Source: Methylibium sp035476815 (GTDB lineage: Bacteria > Pseudomonadota > Gammaproteobacteria > Burkholderiales > Burkholderiaceae_C). From it: a DNA stretch of 64,000 bases. Below are positions 25,628 through 35,284 of this stretch, piece by piece. Under the pieces are notes generated by a model, which was not told the DNA's origin, did no database searches, and saw only the letters and a list, made by a program, of their open reading frames with translations. Each line of letters opens with the position of its first letter. Position 1 is the stretch's first letter. The stretch spans positions 1 through 64,000 of the forward strand of contig DATILD010000002.1 in assembly GCA_035476815.1 (NCBI GenBank), given 5' to 3'. The position numbers and the translations under genes are program-made.

Positions 25628-26290
25628 CTACTTCTTGTTGCGGGTACCGACGACCTCGATCTCGGTGCGGCGGTTCTTCGCCTTGCCTTCCTTGGTCTTG
25701 TTGTCGGCGACCGGCTGCTTCTCGCCCTTGCCTTCGGTGTAGATCCGGTTCTGCTCGATGCCCTTGGACACGAGGTAGGCCTTCACCGCGTCGGCACGAC
25801 GCTCAGACAGCTTCTGGTTGTAGGCGTCGCCACCGTCGGAGTCGGTGTGGCCGACCGCGATCACGACTTCGAGGTTCATGCCGCCGATCTTGCTGGCCAG
25901 GTCGTCGAGCTTGGCCTTGGCCTCGGGCTTGAGGATCGCCTTGTCGACGTCGAAGAACGCGTCGGCGGCGTAGGTCACCTTCTCGCTGACCGGGGCCGGC
26001 GGGGGCGGCGGCGGGGCCTTCGGCGGTGCGGGCGGCGCAACGGCCGGCGCAGGCGCCGGGGCCGGGGCGGGCGGCGCGGCCGGCGCCGGAGCGCCGTCGC
26101 AGCCGGCCAGCGCGGTGGCGGGCGTCCAGAACGCGTTGCGCCAGCAGTGCTCGTTGGTCCCGTTCTTCACGACGGTACCGTCGGAAGCACGCCAGTTGTC
26201 GATCACGCCGCTCGCGGGGCCGCCCGAGGTGGCGCAGCCACCGAGAGCGGCAGCGGCGAAGAGCACTGCCACCGTGTTCAGCTTTTTCAT
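25628..26290 (-). CDS. OmpA-family outer-membrane (lipo)protein
   Basis: The 220-residue precursor has an export signal ending in the lipobox-like LGGC, with the Cys at residue 19, so it is probably a lipoprotein. A short Trp/Cys-containing segment (WRASDGT, EHCWRNAFW) follows, then a Pro/Ala linker of about 35 residues. The C-terminal OmpA peptidoglycan-binding domain has FFDVDKAILKPEAKAKL, the diaminopimelate-binding Asp region GHTDSDGG, and LSERRADAVKAYL. There is no beta-barrel. It would tether the outer membrane to peptidoglycan. A strong ribosome site (GAGAGGAG) precedes the ATG. The unusually even codon use suggests high expression. Confidence 0.9.
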   Translation of the reverse strand: MKKLNTVAVLFAAAALGGCATSGGPASGVIDNWRASDGTVVKNGTNEHCWRNAFWTPATALAGCDGAPAPAAPPAPAPAPAPAVAPPAPPKAPPPPPPAPVSEKVTYAADAFFDVDKAILKPEAKAKLDDLASKIGGMNLEVVIAVGHTDSDGGDAYNQKLSERRADAVKAYLVSKGIEQNRIYTEGKGEKQPVADNKTKEGKAKNRRTEIEVVGTRNKK

Positions 26291-26380
26291 GATTCTCCTC
26301 TCAGGATGGGCCGCGATGCAGGCGGCACGACTGCAAACAAATATGGACCGGAACCGCGACACGACAGCGATCCAGCACGT

Positions 26381-26400
26381 TTCAGAACGTTTCAGAACGT
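26381..26400. repeat. Tandem 10-bp repeat TTCAGAACGT x2
   Basis: Two exact copies lie head to tail, preceded by a degenerate third (TCCAGCACGT, 26371-26380). The 10-base period places copies on the same helix face, as in an operator. It lies between the putative minus-strand promoter and the ompA-like start. Confidence 0.7.
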
Positions 26401-26502
26401 CCAAAATCATTGTGCCATATGGGTTTGACTGAACAAGGCTTTGCCCAGGCACGACGGAACAGCCCTGCGGCCTGTTGCTCTGCCACGACAACGAGCCGCA
26501 CC

Positions 26503-26508
26503 TAGAAT
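26503..26508 (+). promoter_or_regulatory. gyrA: Candidate gyrA -10 element TAGAAT
   Basis: TAGAAT within CCTAGAATCC lies 90 bases before the gyrA ATG. A good -35 at 16-18 bases is not visible. The same extended motif occurs upstream of the aminopeptidase gene. Confidence 0.38.
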
Positions 26509-26598
26509 CCTTCGGTCACCGCATCGTCCCGATCGGCTGACGTGCCCGTCCCGGCGGACCGCTCGTTCGCCCCGTTGCGCTCCGCGCCGCCCCGACCC

Positions 26599-29225
<2,627 letters not shown>

Positions 29226-29226
<1 letters not shown>

Positions 29227-29816
29227 TGCTCAAGCTCGTCATCGTGGCCGGCGCGCTGTTGCTGGCGGGTCAGGTCCATGCCCAGGCCAAGAAGGACCTG
29301 GTGCAGAAGGTCCTGCAGGCCCAGCAAGGAGCGATCGAAGCCACCGGCCAGCAGCTCGCCGAACAGCCGGCGAACGCGATGCTGCAGCGCGCGGCGATGG
29401 CGGTCCAGGGGGGCTTGCCGCCCGAGCAGCGCGAGGCCGTCGTCAAGGACCTGCAGGCCGCGGCGAAGAAATACGCCGACGAGGCGGTGCCGCTGCTGCG
29501 CAAGCGGGCGGTCGAACTGGCGCCGACCACGATCGGTCCGGTGCTCGAGGAGAAGTTCAGCGAGGACGAGCTCAAGCAGCTCGCGACGCTGCTGAACTCG
29601 CCGCTGTTCAAGAGGTACCAGCAGCTCGGCGGCGACATGCAGAAGGCGCTGGCGACGAAACTGGTCGCCGAGACGCGCCCCACCATCGAGCCGAAGATCC
29701 GCGCCCTGGAACAGCAGATGGCCCAGCGCCTGCAGGCCGCGCAGAAGGCCGCCAGTGCGCCGGCGGCGGGTAGCGCACCGCCCGCCCCCGCCGCGCCGGC
29801 CGCTTCGAAGAAGTGA
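29226..29816 (+). CDS. DUF2059 secreted protein
   Basis: The 196-residue precursor has a signal peptide (MLKLVIVAGALLLAGQVHAQ). Its helical domain contains the DUF2059 hallmark FSEDELKQLATLLNSPLFKRYQ, followed by an Ala/Pro/Ser-rich tail ending in SKK. DUF2059 proteins are periplasmic and uncharacterised. The start overlaps the gyrA stop and the end overlaps the serC start, so it is translated as part of a gyrA-serC-pheA operon. This position between gyrA and serC is usual in Burkholderiales. Confidence 0.85.
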
Positions 29817-30931
29817 TGGCCGCGAGGCCGTTCAACTTCTCGCCCGGGCCGGCGACGCTGCCGGAGCCGGTGCTGCGCCAGGCCGCCGCCGAGATGCTCG
29901 ACTGGCAGGGCTCGGGCATGGGCGTGATGGAGATGAGCCACCGCGGCCGCGAGTTCACGCAGATCTTCGAGCGCAGCGAGGCGCGCATCCGCGAGCTGCT
30001 GGCCGTCCCGGCGACGTTCAAGATCCTGTTCATGCAGGGCGGCGCGATCGGCGCCAACGCGATCGTGCCGATGAACCTGGCCGGCCGCCGACCGGGCGCG
30101 ATCACCGATCACGTGATCACCGGCTCCTGGTCGCACAAGACCCACGCCGAGGCCCGGCGCTACAGCGACGCGCGCATCGCGGCGAGCAACGATGTCGGCG
30201 AGCGCCACGAGCACCTGACGCTGCCTTCGCCATCGACCTGGCGGCTCAGCGCCGGCGCCAGCTACGTGCACCTGTGCAGCAACGAGACCATCCATGGCAT
30301 CGAGGTGCACGAACTGCCCGACCTGGTCGCGCTCGGCAGCGACGCGCCGCTGGTGATCGACTGTTCCTCGCACATCGCCTCGCGGGCTGTCGACTGGTCG
30401 CGCGTCGCGCTGGCCTACGCCGGCGCGCAGAAGAACATCGGCCCGGCCGGGCTGACGCTGGTGATCGTGCGCGAGGACCTGATCGGCCATGCGCTGCCGG
30501 CCTGCCCGAGCGCCTTCGACTACGCCCAGGTCGCGAGCCACGGCTCGATGTACAACACGCCGCCGACCTTCGCGATCTACATCGCCGGGCTGGTGTTCGA
30601 CTGGATCGCCGCCGAGGGCGGCGTCGCCGCGATGGAGCGTCGCAACGTCGCGAAGGCGGCCCTGCTGTACGGGGCGATCGACGGCTCCGGCGGCTACTAC
30701 CGCAACGAGGTCGCACCCGACTGCCGCTCGCGCATGAACGTGCCGTTCTTCCTGTCCGACGAGGCCCTGGTCGCGCCCTTCCTCGCCGGGGCCGCCGAGC
30801 GCGGCCTGCTGGGCCTGAAGGGCCACAAGAGCGTGGGCGGCCTGCGCGCCTCGATCTACAACGCGATGCCGCTCGCCGGCGTCGAGGCGCTGGTGACCTA
30901 CATGCGAGAATTTGCCGCACGCCATGGCTGA
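29816..30931 (+). CDS. serC: Phosphoserine aminotransferase
   Basis: The 371-residue class V aminotransferase has the PLP lysine K206 in AGAQKNIGPAG and the SerC motifs FSPGPATLPEPVL, MEMSHRGREF and LCSNETIHG. It converts 3-phosphohydroxypyruvate and glutamate to phosphoserine, and also acts in pyridoxal phosphate synthesis. The ATG at 29816 overlaps the DUF2059 stop in TGATG; a GTG one codon earlier is possible. The C-terminus VGGLRASIYNAM is complete. It overlaps pheA by eight bases. Confidence 0.97.
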   Translation: MAARPFNFSPGPATLPEPVLRQAAAEMLDWQGSGMGVMEMSHRGREFTQIFERSEARIRELLAVPATFKILFMQGGAIGANAIVPMNLAGRRPGAITDHVITGSWSHKTHAEARRYSDARIAASNDVGERHEHLTLPSPSTWRLSAGASYVHLCSNETIHGIEVHELPDLVALGSDAPLVIDCSSHIASRAVDWSRVALAYAGAQKNIGPAGLTLVIVREDLIGHALPACPSAFDYAQVASHGSMYNTPPTFAIYIAGLVFDWIAAEGGVAAMERRNVAKAALLYGAIDGSGGYYRNEVAPDCRSRMNVPFFLSDEALVAPFLAGAAERGLLGLKGHKSVGGLRASIYNAMPLAGVEALVTYMREFAARHG

Positions 30932-32036
30932 CTCGTCGCCCTCCCCCGTCGATCCGGCTCTGCAGGGCCTGCGCACGCAGATCGACGCGGTCGATCGCGA
31001 ACTGCTGTCCCTGCTGAACCGCCGTGCCGCGCTGGCCGGCGAGGTCGGCGAGATCAAGAAGCGCGAGGGCTCGGTGGTGTTCCGCCCCGAGCGCGAGGCG
31101 CAGGTGATCGACGGCCTGAAGTCGGTCAACCCCGGGCCGCTGCCGACCGAGAGTGTGGCGCCGATCTGGCGCGAGATCATGTCGGCCTGCCGCGCGCTCG
31201 AGACGCCGACGCGGGTGGCCTACCTGGGCCCGGCCGGCACCTTCAGCGAGCAGGCGGCGCTGGGCTACTTCGGCAGCTCGATCGTGCGCGTGTCCTGCGC
31301 CAGCATCGACGAGGTGTTCCGCACCACCACCGCCGGCGCCGCCGACTTCGGCGTGGTGCCGGTGGAGAACTCGACCGAGGGCGTGGTCGCGCGCTCGCTG
31401 GACCTGTTCCTGACCACGCCGCTGTTCATCATCGGCGAGACGAGTCTGTTCGTGCGCCACAACCTGCTGCGCCGCGACAACTCGCTCGAGGGCATCACCG
31501 CCGTCTGCGCGCACCCGCAGGCGCTCGCGCAATGCCATGGCTGGCTCAGCTACCACCTGCCCGATGTCGAGCGGCGGCCGGTGTCGAGCAACGGCGAGGG
31601 CGCCCGCCTCGCGTCGCTGGATCCGTCGCTGGCCGCGGTGGCGAGCGAGCGCGCCGGCAGCGAGTTCGGCCTGCATGTCGTCGCGCCGGCGATCCAGGAC
31701 GATCCGCACAACCGCACCCGCTTCGTCATCGTCACCCACCCGGACCGCCACCCGCAGCCGCAGGCCAGCGGCCACGACTGCACCAGCCTGGTGGTGTCGG
31801 TGACCAACCGGCCCGGCGCGGTGCATGACATGCTGGTGCCGCTGAAGGTGCACGGCGTGTCGATGTCGCGCTTCGAGTCGCGCCCGGCGCGCACCGCCGA
31901 CCAGTGGGAGTACTACTTCTACATCGACCTGCAGGGCCACCCGGACGACCCGGCGGTGACCAAGGCGCTGGCCGAACTGCGCGCGGTGTGCTCCTACTTC
32001 AAGCTGCTCGGCACCTACCCGCTGGACGTGCACTAG
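30924..32036 (+). CDS. pheA: Bifunctional chorismate mutase / prephenate dehydratase
   Basis: The 370-residue protein has an AroQ chorismate mutase domain (residues 10-90, LRTQIDAVDRELLSLLNRRA). A prephenate dehydratase domain follows (about 96-275, GPAGTFSEQAAL, VPVENSTEG, NRTRFVIV), then a C-terminal ACT domain (about 285-365) with the phenylalanine-binding ESRP motif. It makes phenylpyruvate from chorismate and is feedback inhibited through ACT. The ATG at 30924 was chosen inside the serC end for its MADSSPSP start. It precedes tyrA and aroA, forming an aromatic amino-acid block. Confidence 0.97.
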   Translation: MADSSPSPVDPALQGLRTQIDAVDRELLSLLNRRAALAGEVGEIKKREGSVVFRPEREAQVIDGLKSVNPGPLPTESVAPIWREIMSACRALETPTRVAYLGPAGTFSEQAALGYFGSSIVRVSCASIDEVFRTTTAGAADFGVVPVENSTEGVVARSLDLFLTTPLFIIGETSLFVRHNLLRRDNSLEGITAVCAHPQALAQCHGWLSYHLPDVERRPVSSNGEGARLASLDPSLAAVASERAGSEFGLHVVAPAIQDDPHNRTRFVIVTHPDRHPQPQASGHDCTSLVVSVTNRPGAVHDMLVPLKVHGVSMSRFESRPARTADQWEYYFYIDLQGHPDDPAVTKALAELRAVCSYFKLLGTYPLDVH

Positions 32037-32117
32037 AACCATGCGCCCCCACGCTCACTTCGTTCGCTGCCCCCCGAGGTGGCGCTCAGCGCCCTTGGGG
32101 CGGCCCGGCAGGCGCTG
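32037..32117. repeat. Intergenic repeat element ending CTTGGGGCGGCCCGGC
   Basis: The whole 81-base gap between pheA and tyrA has a C-run / G-run arrangement (CGCCCCCACGCTCACTTCG, CCCCCCGAGG) and ends at 32109 with a 16-mer shared exactly with 49488-49503. Elements of this kind recur between genes in Burkholderiales genomes. It leaves tyrA without a classical ribosome site. Confidence 0.6.
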
Positions 32118-33002
32118 ATGTTCACCCAGCTCGGCGTCATCGGATGCGGCCTGATGGGCGGCTCGTTCGCGCTCGCGTTGAAGCGCGCCGGGCTGGTCAA
32201 GCGCGTGATCGGCTACAGCAAGTCGCCGTCGACCACCGAGAAGGCCAAGAAGCTCGGCGTGATCGACATCGTCGCCGAGTCGGCGCTGCTCGCGGTGGCC
32301 GGCTCGGACATCGTGCTGATCGCGGTGCCAGTGGCCGCCACCGAGGCGACCTTCAAGGCGATCAAGCACCTGATCGAGCCCGGCACGCTGTTCATGGACG
32401 TCGGCAGCACCAAGCGCGACGTGGTCGACGCCGCGCGCCGGGTGCTGAAGGAGCAGGTCGGCAACTTCGTGCCAGCCCATCCGATCGCCGGCAAGGAAAC
32501 GGCCGGCATCGAGCATGCCGACCCCCTGCTCTACGCCGGCCGCCAGGTGATCCTGACGCCGATGCTGCAGACCCGCCCCGAGCTGCTGCAGAAGGCCACC
32601 GACGTCTGGGCCGCGATCGGCTGCCAGGTGCTGAAGATGAGCGCCGAGAACCACGACGCCGCCTTCGCCGCCGTCAGCCACCTGCCGCACCTGCTGGCCT
32701 TCGCCTACTTCTCGTCGGTCGCCAAGCAGCCGGCCGGCAGGGACTTCCTCTCGCTCGCCGGCCCGGGCTTCCGCGACTTCACCCGCATCGCCGCCAGCGA
32801 CCCGGTGATGTGGCGCGACGTGCTGATGAGCAACCGCGAAGAGATCCTGAAGCAGTCGCAGCGCTTCCGCCACACCCTCGACGCGCTCGAGCATGTGATG
32901 AAGCTCGGCAACCACGAGGCGCTGGAGGACCTGATCCGCAGCGCCGCCGAGTCGCGCGCCGGCTGGCAGATGAGCAATCCCAAGCCGGGCGGCAGCCGCT
33001 AG
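32118..33002 (+). CDS. tyrA: Prephenate dehydrogenase
   Basis: The 294-residue protein has the NAD(P) loop GCGLMG at residues 9-14 (VIGCGLMGGSFALAL). The TyrA signatures VDVGSTKRDVVDAA-type (FMDVGSTKRDVV), PAHPIAGKE and SHLPHLLAF follow, and the C-terminal helical dimerisation domain is complete. It converts prephenate to 4-hydroxyphenylpyruvate for tyrosine. There is no chorismate mutase or ACT domain, so it is monofunctional. The ATG at 32118 has only a poor ribosome site because a repeat element fills the gap upstream. Use of arogenate as substrate cannot be excluded. Confidence 0.95.
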   Translation: MFTQLGVIGCGLMGGSFALALKRAGLVKRVIGYSKSPSTTEKAKKLGVIDIVAESALLAVAGSDIVLIAVPVAATEATFKAIKHLIEPGTLFMDVGSTKRDVVDAARRVLKEQVGNFVPAHPIAGKETAGIEHADPLLYAGRQVILTPMLQTRPELLQKATDVWAAIGCQVLKMSAENHDAAFAAVSHLPHLLAFAYFSSVAKQPAGRDFLSLAGPGFRDFTRIAASDPVMWRDVLMSNREEILKQSQRFRHTLDALEHVMKLGNHEALEDLIRSAAESRAGWQMSNPKPGGSR

Positions 33003-33117
33003 AGATGGGACCACCCCCGTTGCGGCTTCGCCGCTCGCCCTCCAGGGGGCGACGCTGGCGGACCGGCGGAGCCGGATCCGCGGCGTCTGCTGGTGAAGGC
33101 AACAGCTCACCACCTCC
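33003..33117. other. Structured tyrA-aroA spacer
   Basis: The 115-base gap contains nested inverted repeats: GCGGC/GCCGC near 33022-33034, and a long hairpin at 33058-33081 (GCGGA-CCGGC paired with GCCGG-TCCGC, one bulged A). It resembles the other Burkholderiales intergenic repeats and contains no gene. No U-run follows, so it is not a classical terminator. Confidence 0.5.
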
Positions 33118-35136
33118 ATGCGTCCTCCTGCTTTTCTCGACATCCCCCCGCTGACAGCAGTGGCAGGCCGGGTGCGCCTGCCCGGCTCCAAAAGCATCTC
33201 CAACCGCGTGCTGCTGCTCGCCGGGCTGAGCACCGGCACGACGCGGGTGCACGACCTGCTCGACTCCGACGACACCCGTGTGATGCTCGATGCGCTGCGC
33301 ACGCTGGGCTGTGGCCTGCGGCGCGACGGCGAGGTGCTCGAGGTCACCGGCCTCGGCGGCCGGCTGGCGGTGAAGGAGGCCAAGCTCTTCCTCGGCAATG
33401 CCGGCACCGCGATGCGGCCGCTGGCCGCGGCGCTGGCGCTGCTGGCGGCCACGCAGGGCGGGCGCTTCGAACTCTCCGGCGTGCCGCGCATGCACGAGCG
33501 GCCGATCGGCGACCTGGTCGACGCGCTGCGCCCGCTGGGCTGTGCGATCACCTGCCTCGCGAACGAGGGCTACCCCCCGCTGCGGCTCGACGGCGGGCAG
33601 CTGAAGCTCGACGCCCCGATCCGCGTGCGCGGCGATGTGTCCAGCCAGTTCCTGACCGCGCTGCTGCTGGCCTTGCCCTTGGTGGCGGCCGCGCGCGACC
33701 TCGTCATCGAGGTCGAGGGCGACCTGATCTCCAAGCCCTATGTCGAGATCACGCTGGCGCTGCTGGCGCGCTTCGGCATCGCGGTGCGGCGCGAAGGCTG
33801 GCAGCGCTTCACGATCCCTCAGGGTTCGGCCTACCGCTCGCCGGGCGAGATCCACGTCGAGGGCGATGCCTCGTCGGCGTCCTACTTCGTCGCCGCCGGC
33901 GCGATCGCCGCGCAGGGCGTGCCGCTGCGCATCGAGGGCGTCGGCGCCGCGTCGATCCAGGGCGACATCCGCTTCGTCGAGGCGGCGCGCGCGATGGGCG
34001 CCGACGTCACCGAGGAGCCGAACGCGTTGCTCGTCAAGCGCGGCGCCTGGCCTTTGCGCGCCATCACGCTCGACTGCAACCACATCCCCGACGCGGCGAT
34101 GACGCTGGCGGTGATGGCGCTGTACGCCGAAGGCACGACGCGGCTGACCAATATCGCGAGCTGGCGCGTCAAGGAAACCGACCGCATCGCCGCGATGGCG
34201 GCCGAGCTGCGCAAGTTCGGCGCGGCGGTGGTCGAGGGGTCGGACTTCATCGAGGTCAGCCCGCCGGCGCGCTGGCAGGCCGCCGCGATCCACACCTACG
34301 ACGACCACCGGATGGCGATGTGCGCCTCTCTGGCTGCGTTCAACCCCCTGGTCGGCGGCCAGGTCGCCGTCCGGGTGCTCGACCCACGCTGCGTCGGCAA
34401 GACCTTCCCCGAGTACTTCGACGTGCTGTTCGGCGTCGTCGAGGCCGCCCCGGGCGCGATCCCGGTGCTCACGGTCGACGGCCCCACCGCCTCCGGCAAG
34501 GGCACGCTGGGCAGCGCGCTGGCCGAAGCGCTCGGCTACCACCACCTCGATTCCGGCGCGCTCTACCGCGCCACCGCGCTGGCGGCGCTGCGCGCCGGCG
34601 TCGCCGCCACCGACGAGGCGGCCGTCGCCAGCTTGGCCCGCCGCCTGCCGCTGCGCTTCGAGCAGCAGCGCGCCCTGCTGGCCGGCGAGGACGTCAGCGA
34701 CGCGCTGCGCGAGGAGGCGGTCGGCAGCCTGGCCTCGCAGATCGCCGCGCTGCCGGCGGTCCGCCAGGCGCTGGTCGAGCTGCAGCTGTCCTTCCGCCGG
34801 CTGCCCGGCCTGGTCGCCGACGGCCGCGACATGGGCACGGTGATCTTCCCGGACGCCGCGCTCAAGGTCTTCCTCACCGCCGGCACCGCCGAGCGCGCGG
34901 AAAGGCGTCATAAGCAGTTGATTTCAAAAGGAATTCCTGCTAACCTTGACAGTCTTCGCGCCGATCTGGAGGCGCGCGACGAGCGGGATCGCAACCGCAG
35001 CGTCGCGCCCCTGGTCCCGGCGCAAGAAGCCCGGTTGCTCGACAACTCGGCGCTCTCGATCGAAGCCTCGGTCGAGCAGGTGCTGGGTTGGTGGCAGCAG
35101 GTGCAGCCCTTTCATGTGAGCGACCTCGCAAGCTGA
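33118..35136 (+). CDS. aroA: EPSP synthase fused to cytidylate kinase (AroA-Cmk)
   Basis: The 672-residue protein joins two complete enzymes. Residues 1-440 are EPSP synthase (LPGSKSISNR, LGNAGTAMRPL, RPIGDLVDALR, KETDRIAAMAAELRKFGA), the sixth shikimate-pathway step. From about V450 it is cytidylate kinase with P-loop GPTASGKGT, substrate motif LDSGALYRA and VADGRDMGT. The linker is only about ten residues. The fusion combines two genes that are neighbours in many proteobacteria (aroA, cmk, rpsA), and it is known from Burkholderiales. A strikingly AT-rich patch with TTGACA lies at 34900-34960. The ATG has no obvious ribosome site. Confidence 0.96.
   Translation: MRPPAFLDIPPLTAVAGRVRLPGSKSISNRVLLLAGLSTGTTRVHDLLDSDDTRVMLDALRTLGCGLRRDGEVLEVTGLGGRLAVKEAKLFLGNAGTAMRPLAAALALLAATQGGRFELSGVPRMHERPIGDLVDALRPLGCAITCLANEGYPPLRLDGGQLKLDAPIRVRGDVSSQFLTALLLALPLVAAARDLVIEVEGDLISKPYVEITLALLARFGIAVRREGWQRFTIPQGSAYRSPGEIHVEGDASSASYFVAAGAIAAQGVPLRIEGVGAASIQGDIRFVEAARAMGADVTEEPNALLVKRGAWPLRAITLDCNHIPDAAMTLAVMALYAEGTTRLTNIASWRVKETDRIAAMAAELRKFGAAVVEGSDFIEVSPPARWQAAAIHTYDDHRMAMCASLAAFNPLVGGQVAVRVLDPRCVGKTFPEYFDVLFGVVEAAPGAIPVLTVDGPTASGKGTLGSALAEALGYHHLDSGALYRATALAALRAGVAATDEAAVASLARRLPLRFEQQRALLAGEDVSDALREEAVGSLASQIAALPAVRQALVELQLSFRRLPGLVADGRDMGTVIFPDAALKVFLTAGTAERAERRHKQLISKGIPANLDSLRADLEARDERDRNRSVAPLVPAQEARLLDNSALSIEASVEQVLGWWQQVQPFHVSDLAS
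34946..34951 (+). promoter_or_regulatory. Consensus -35 TTGACA inside the cmk part
   Basis: A perfect TTGACA sits in an AT-rich patch of the coding region, about 335 bases before rpsA, but no good -10 follows at 17 bases. TTGATT at 34919-34924 with TAACCT 17 bases on is an alternative pair. In E. coli rpsA is also transcribed from within cmk. Confidence 0.3.
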
Positions 35137-35189
35137 AGGGCAGAACAGGCCCGACGTTTCCCGCGGTACCGCCCGGTACCCCGGCATGA

Positions 35190-35270
35190 CGGCAGCGCAA
35201 GCTGCCGCCGAAGCGGCGGTTCTTACAACCTAACCGCCCCTCGCGGGGCACAGCCGCCGGCGCCGCCGGC
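35190..35270 (+). promoter_or_regulatory. rpsA: rpsA leader with four consecutive hairpins
   Basis: Hairpins: CGGCAGC-GCAA-GCTGCCG (35190-35207), CCGCCG-AAG-CGGCGG (35205-35219, overlapping and so exclusive with the first), GCCCC-TCGC-GGGGC (35236-35249) and GCCGGC-GCC-GCCGGC (35256-35270). An AGGA ribosome site follows before the ATG at 35285. Ribosomal protein S1 represses its own mRNA in enterobacteria through a structured leader. The same logic here is inferred. Confidence 0.5.
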
Positions 35271-35284
35271 ACCAGGAAAACCCA

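Larger units (their letters stand above)
26291..26598. promoter_or_regulatory. Divergent ompA-like / gyrA regulatory region, 308 bases
   Basis: This AT-richer gap serves both genes. Toward the lipoprotein gene, minus strand, TTGTTC and CACAAT are spaced 16 bases apart around 26413-26440 as a possible promoter. Toward gyrA, TAGAAT occurs at 26503-26508. Two exact copies of TTCAGAACGT lie at 26381-26400. No gene is apparent inside. Confidence 0.5.

Noticed and set aside
26424..26429. TTGACT as a gyrA -35 element
   Set aside because: No -10-like hexamer occurs 15-19 bases downstream; the next TAGAAT is far too distant.
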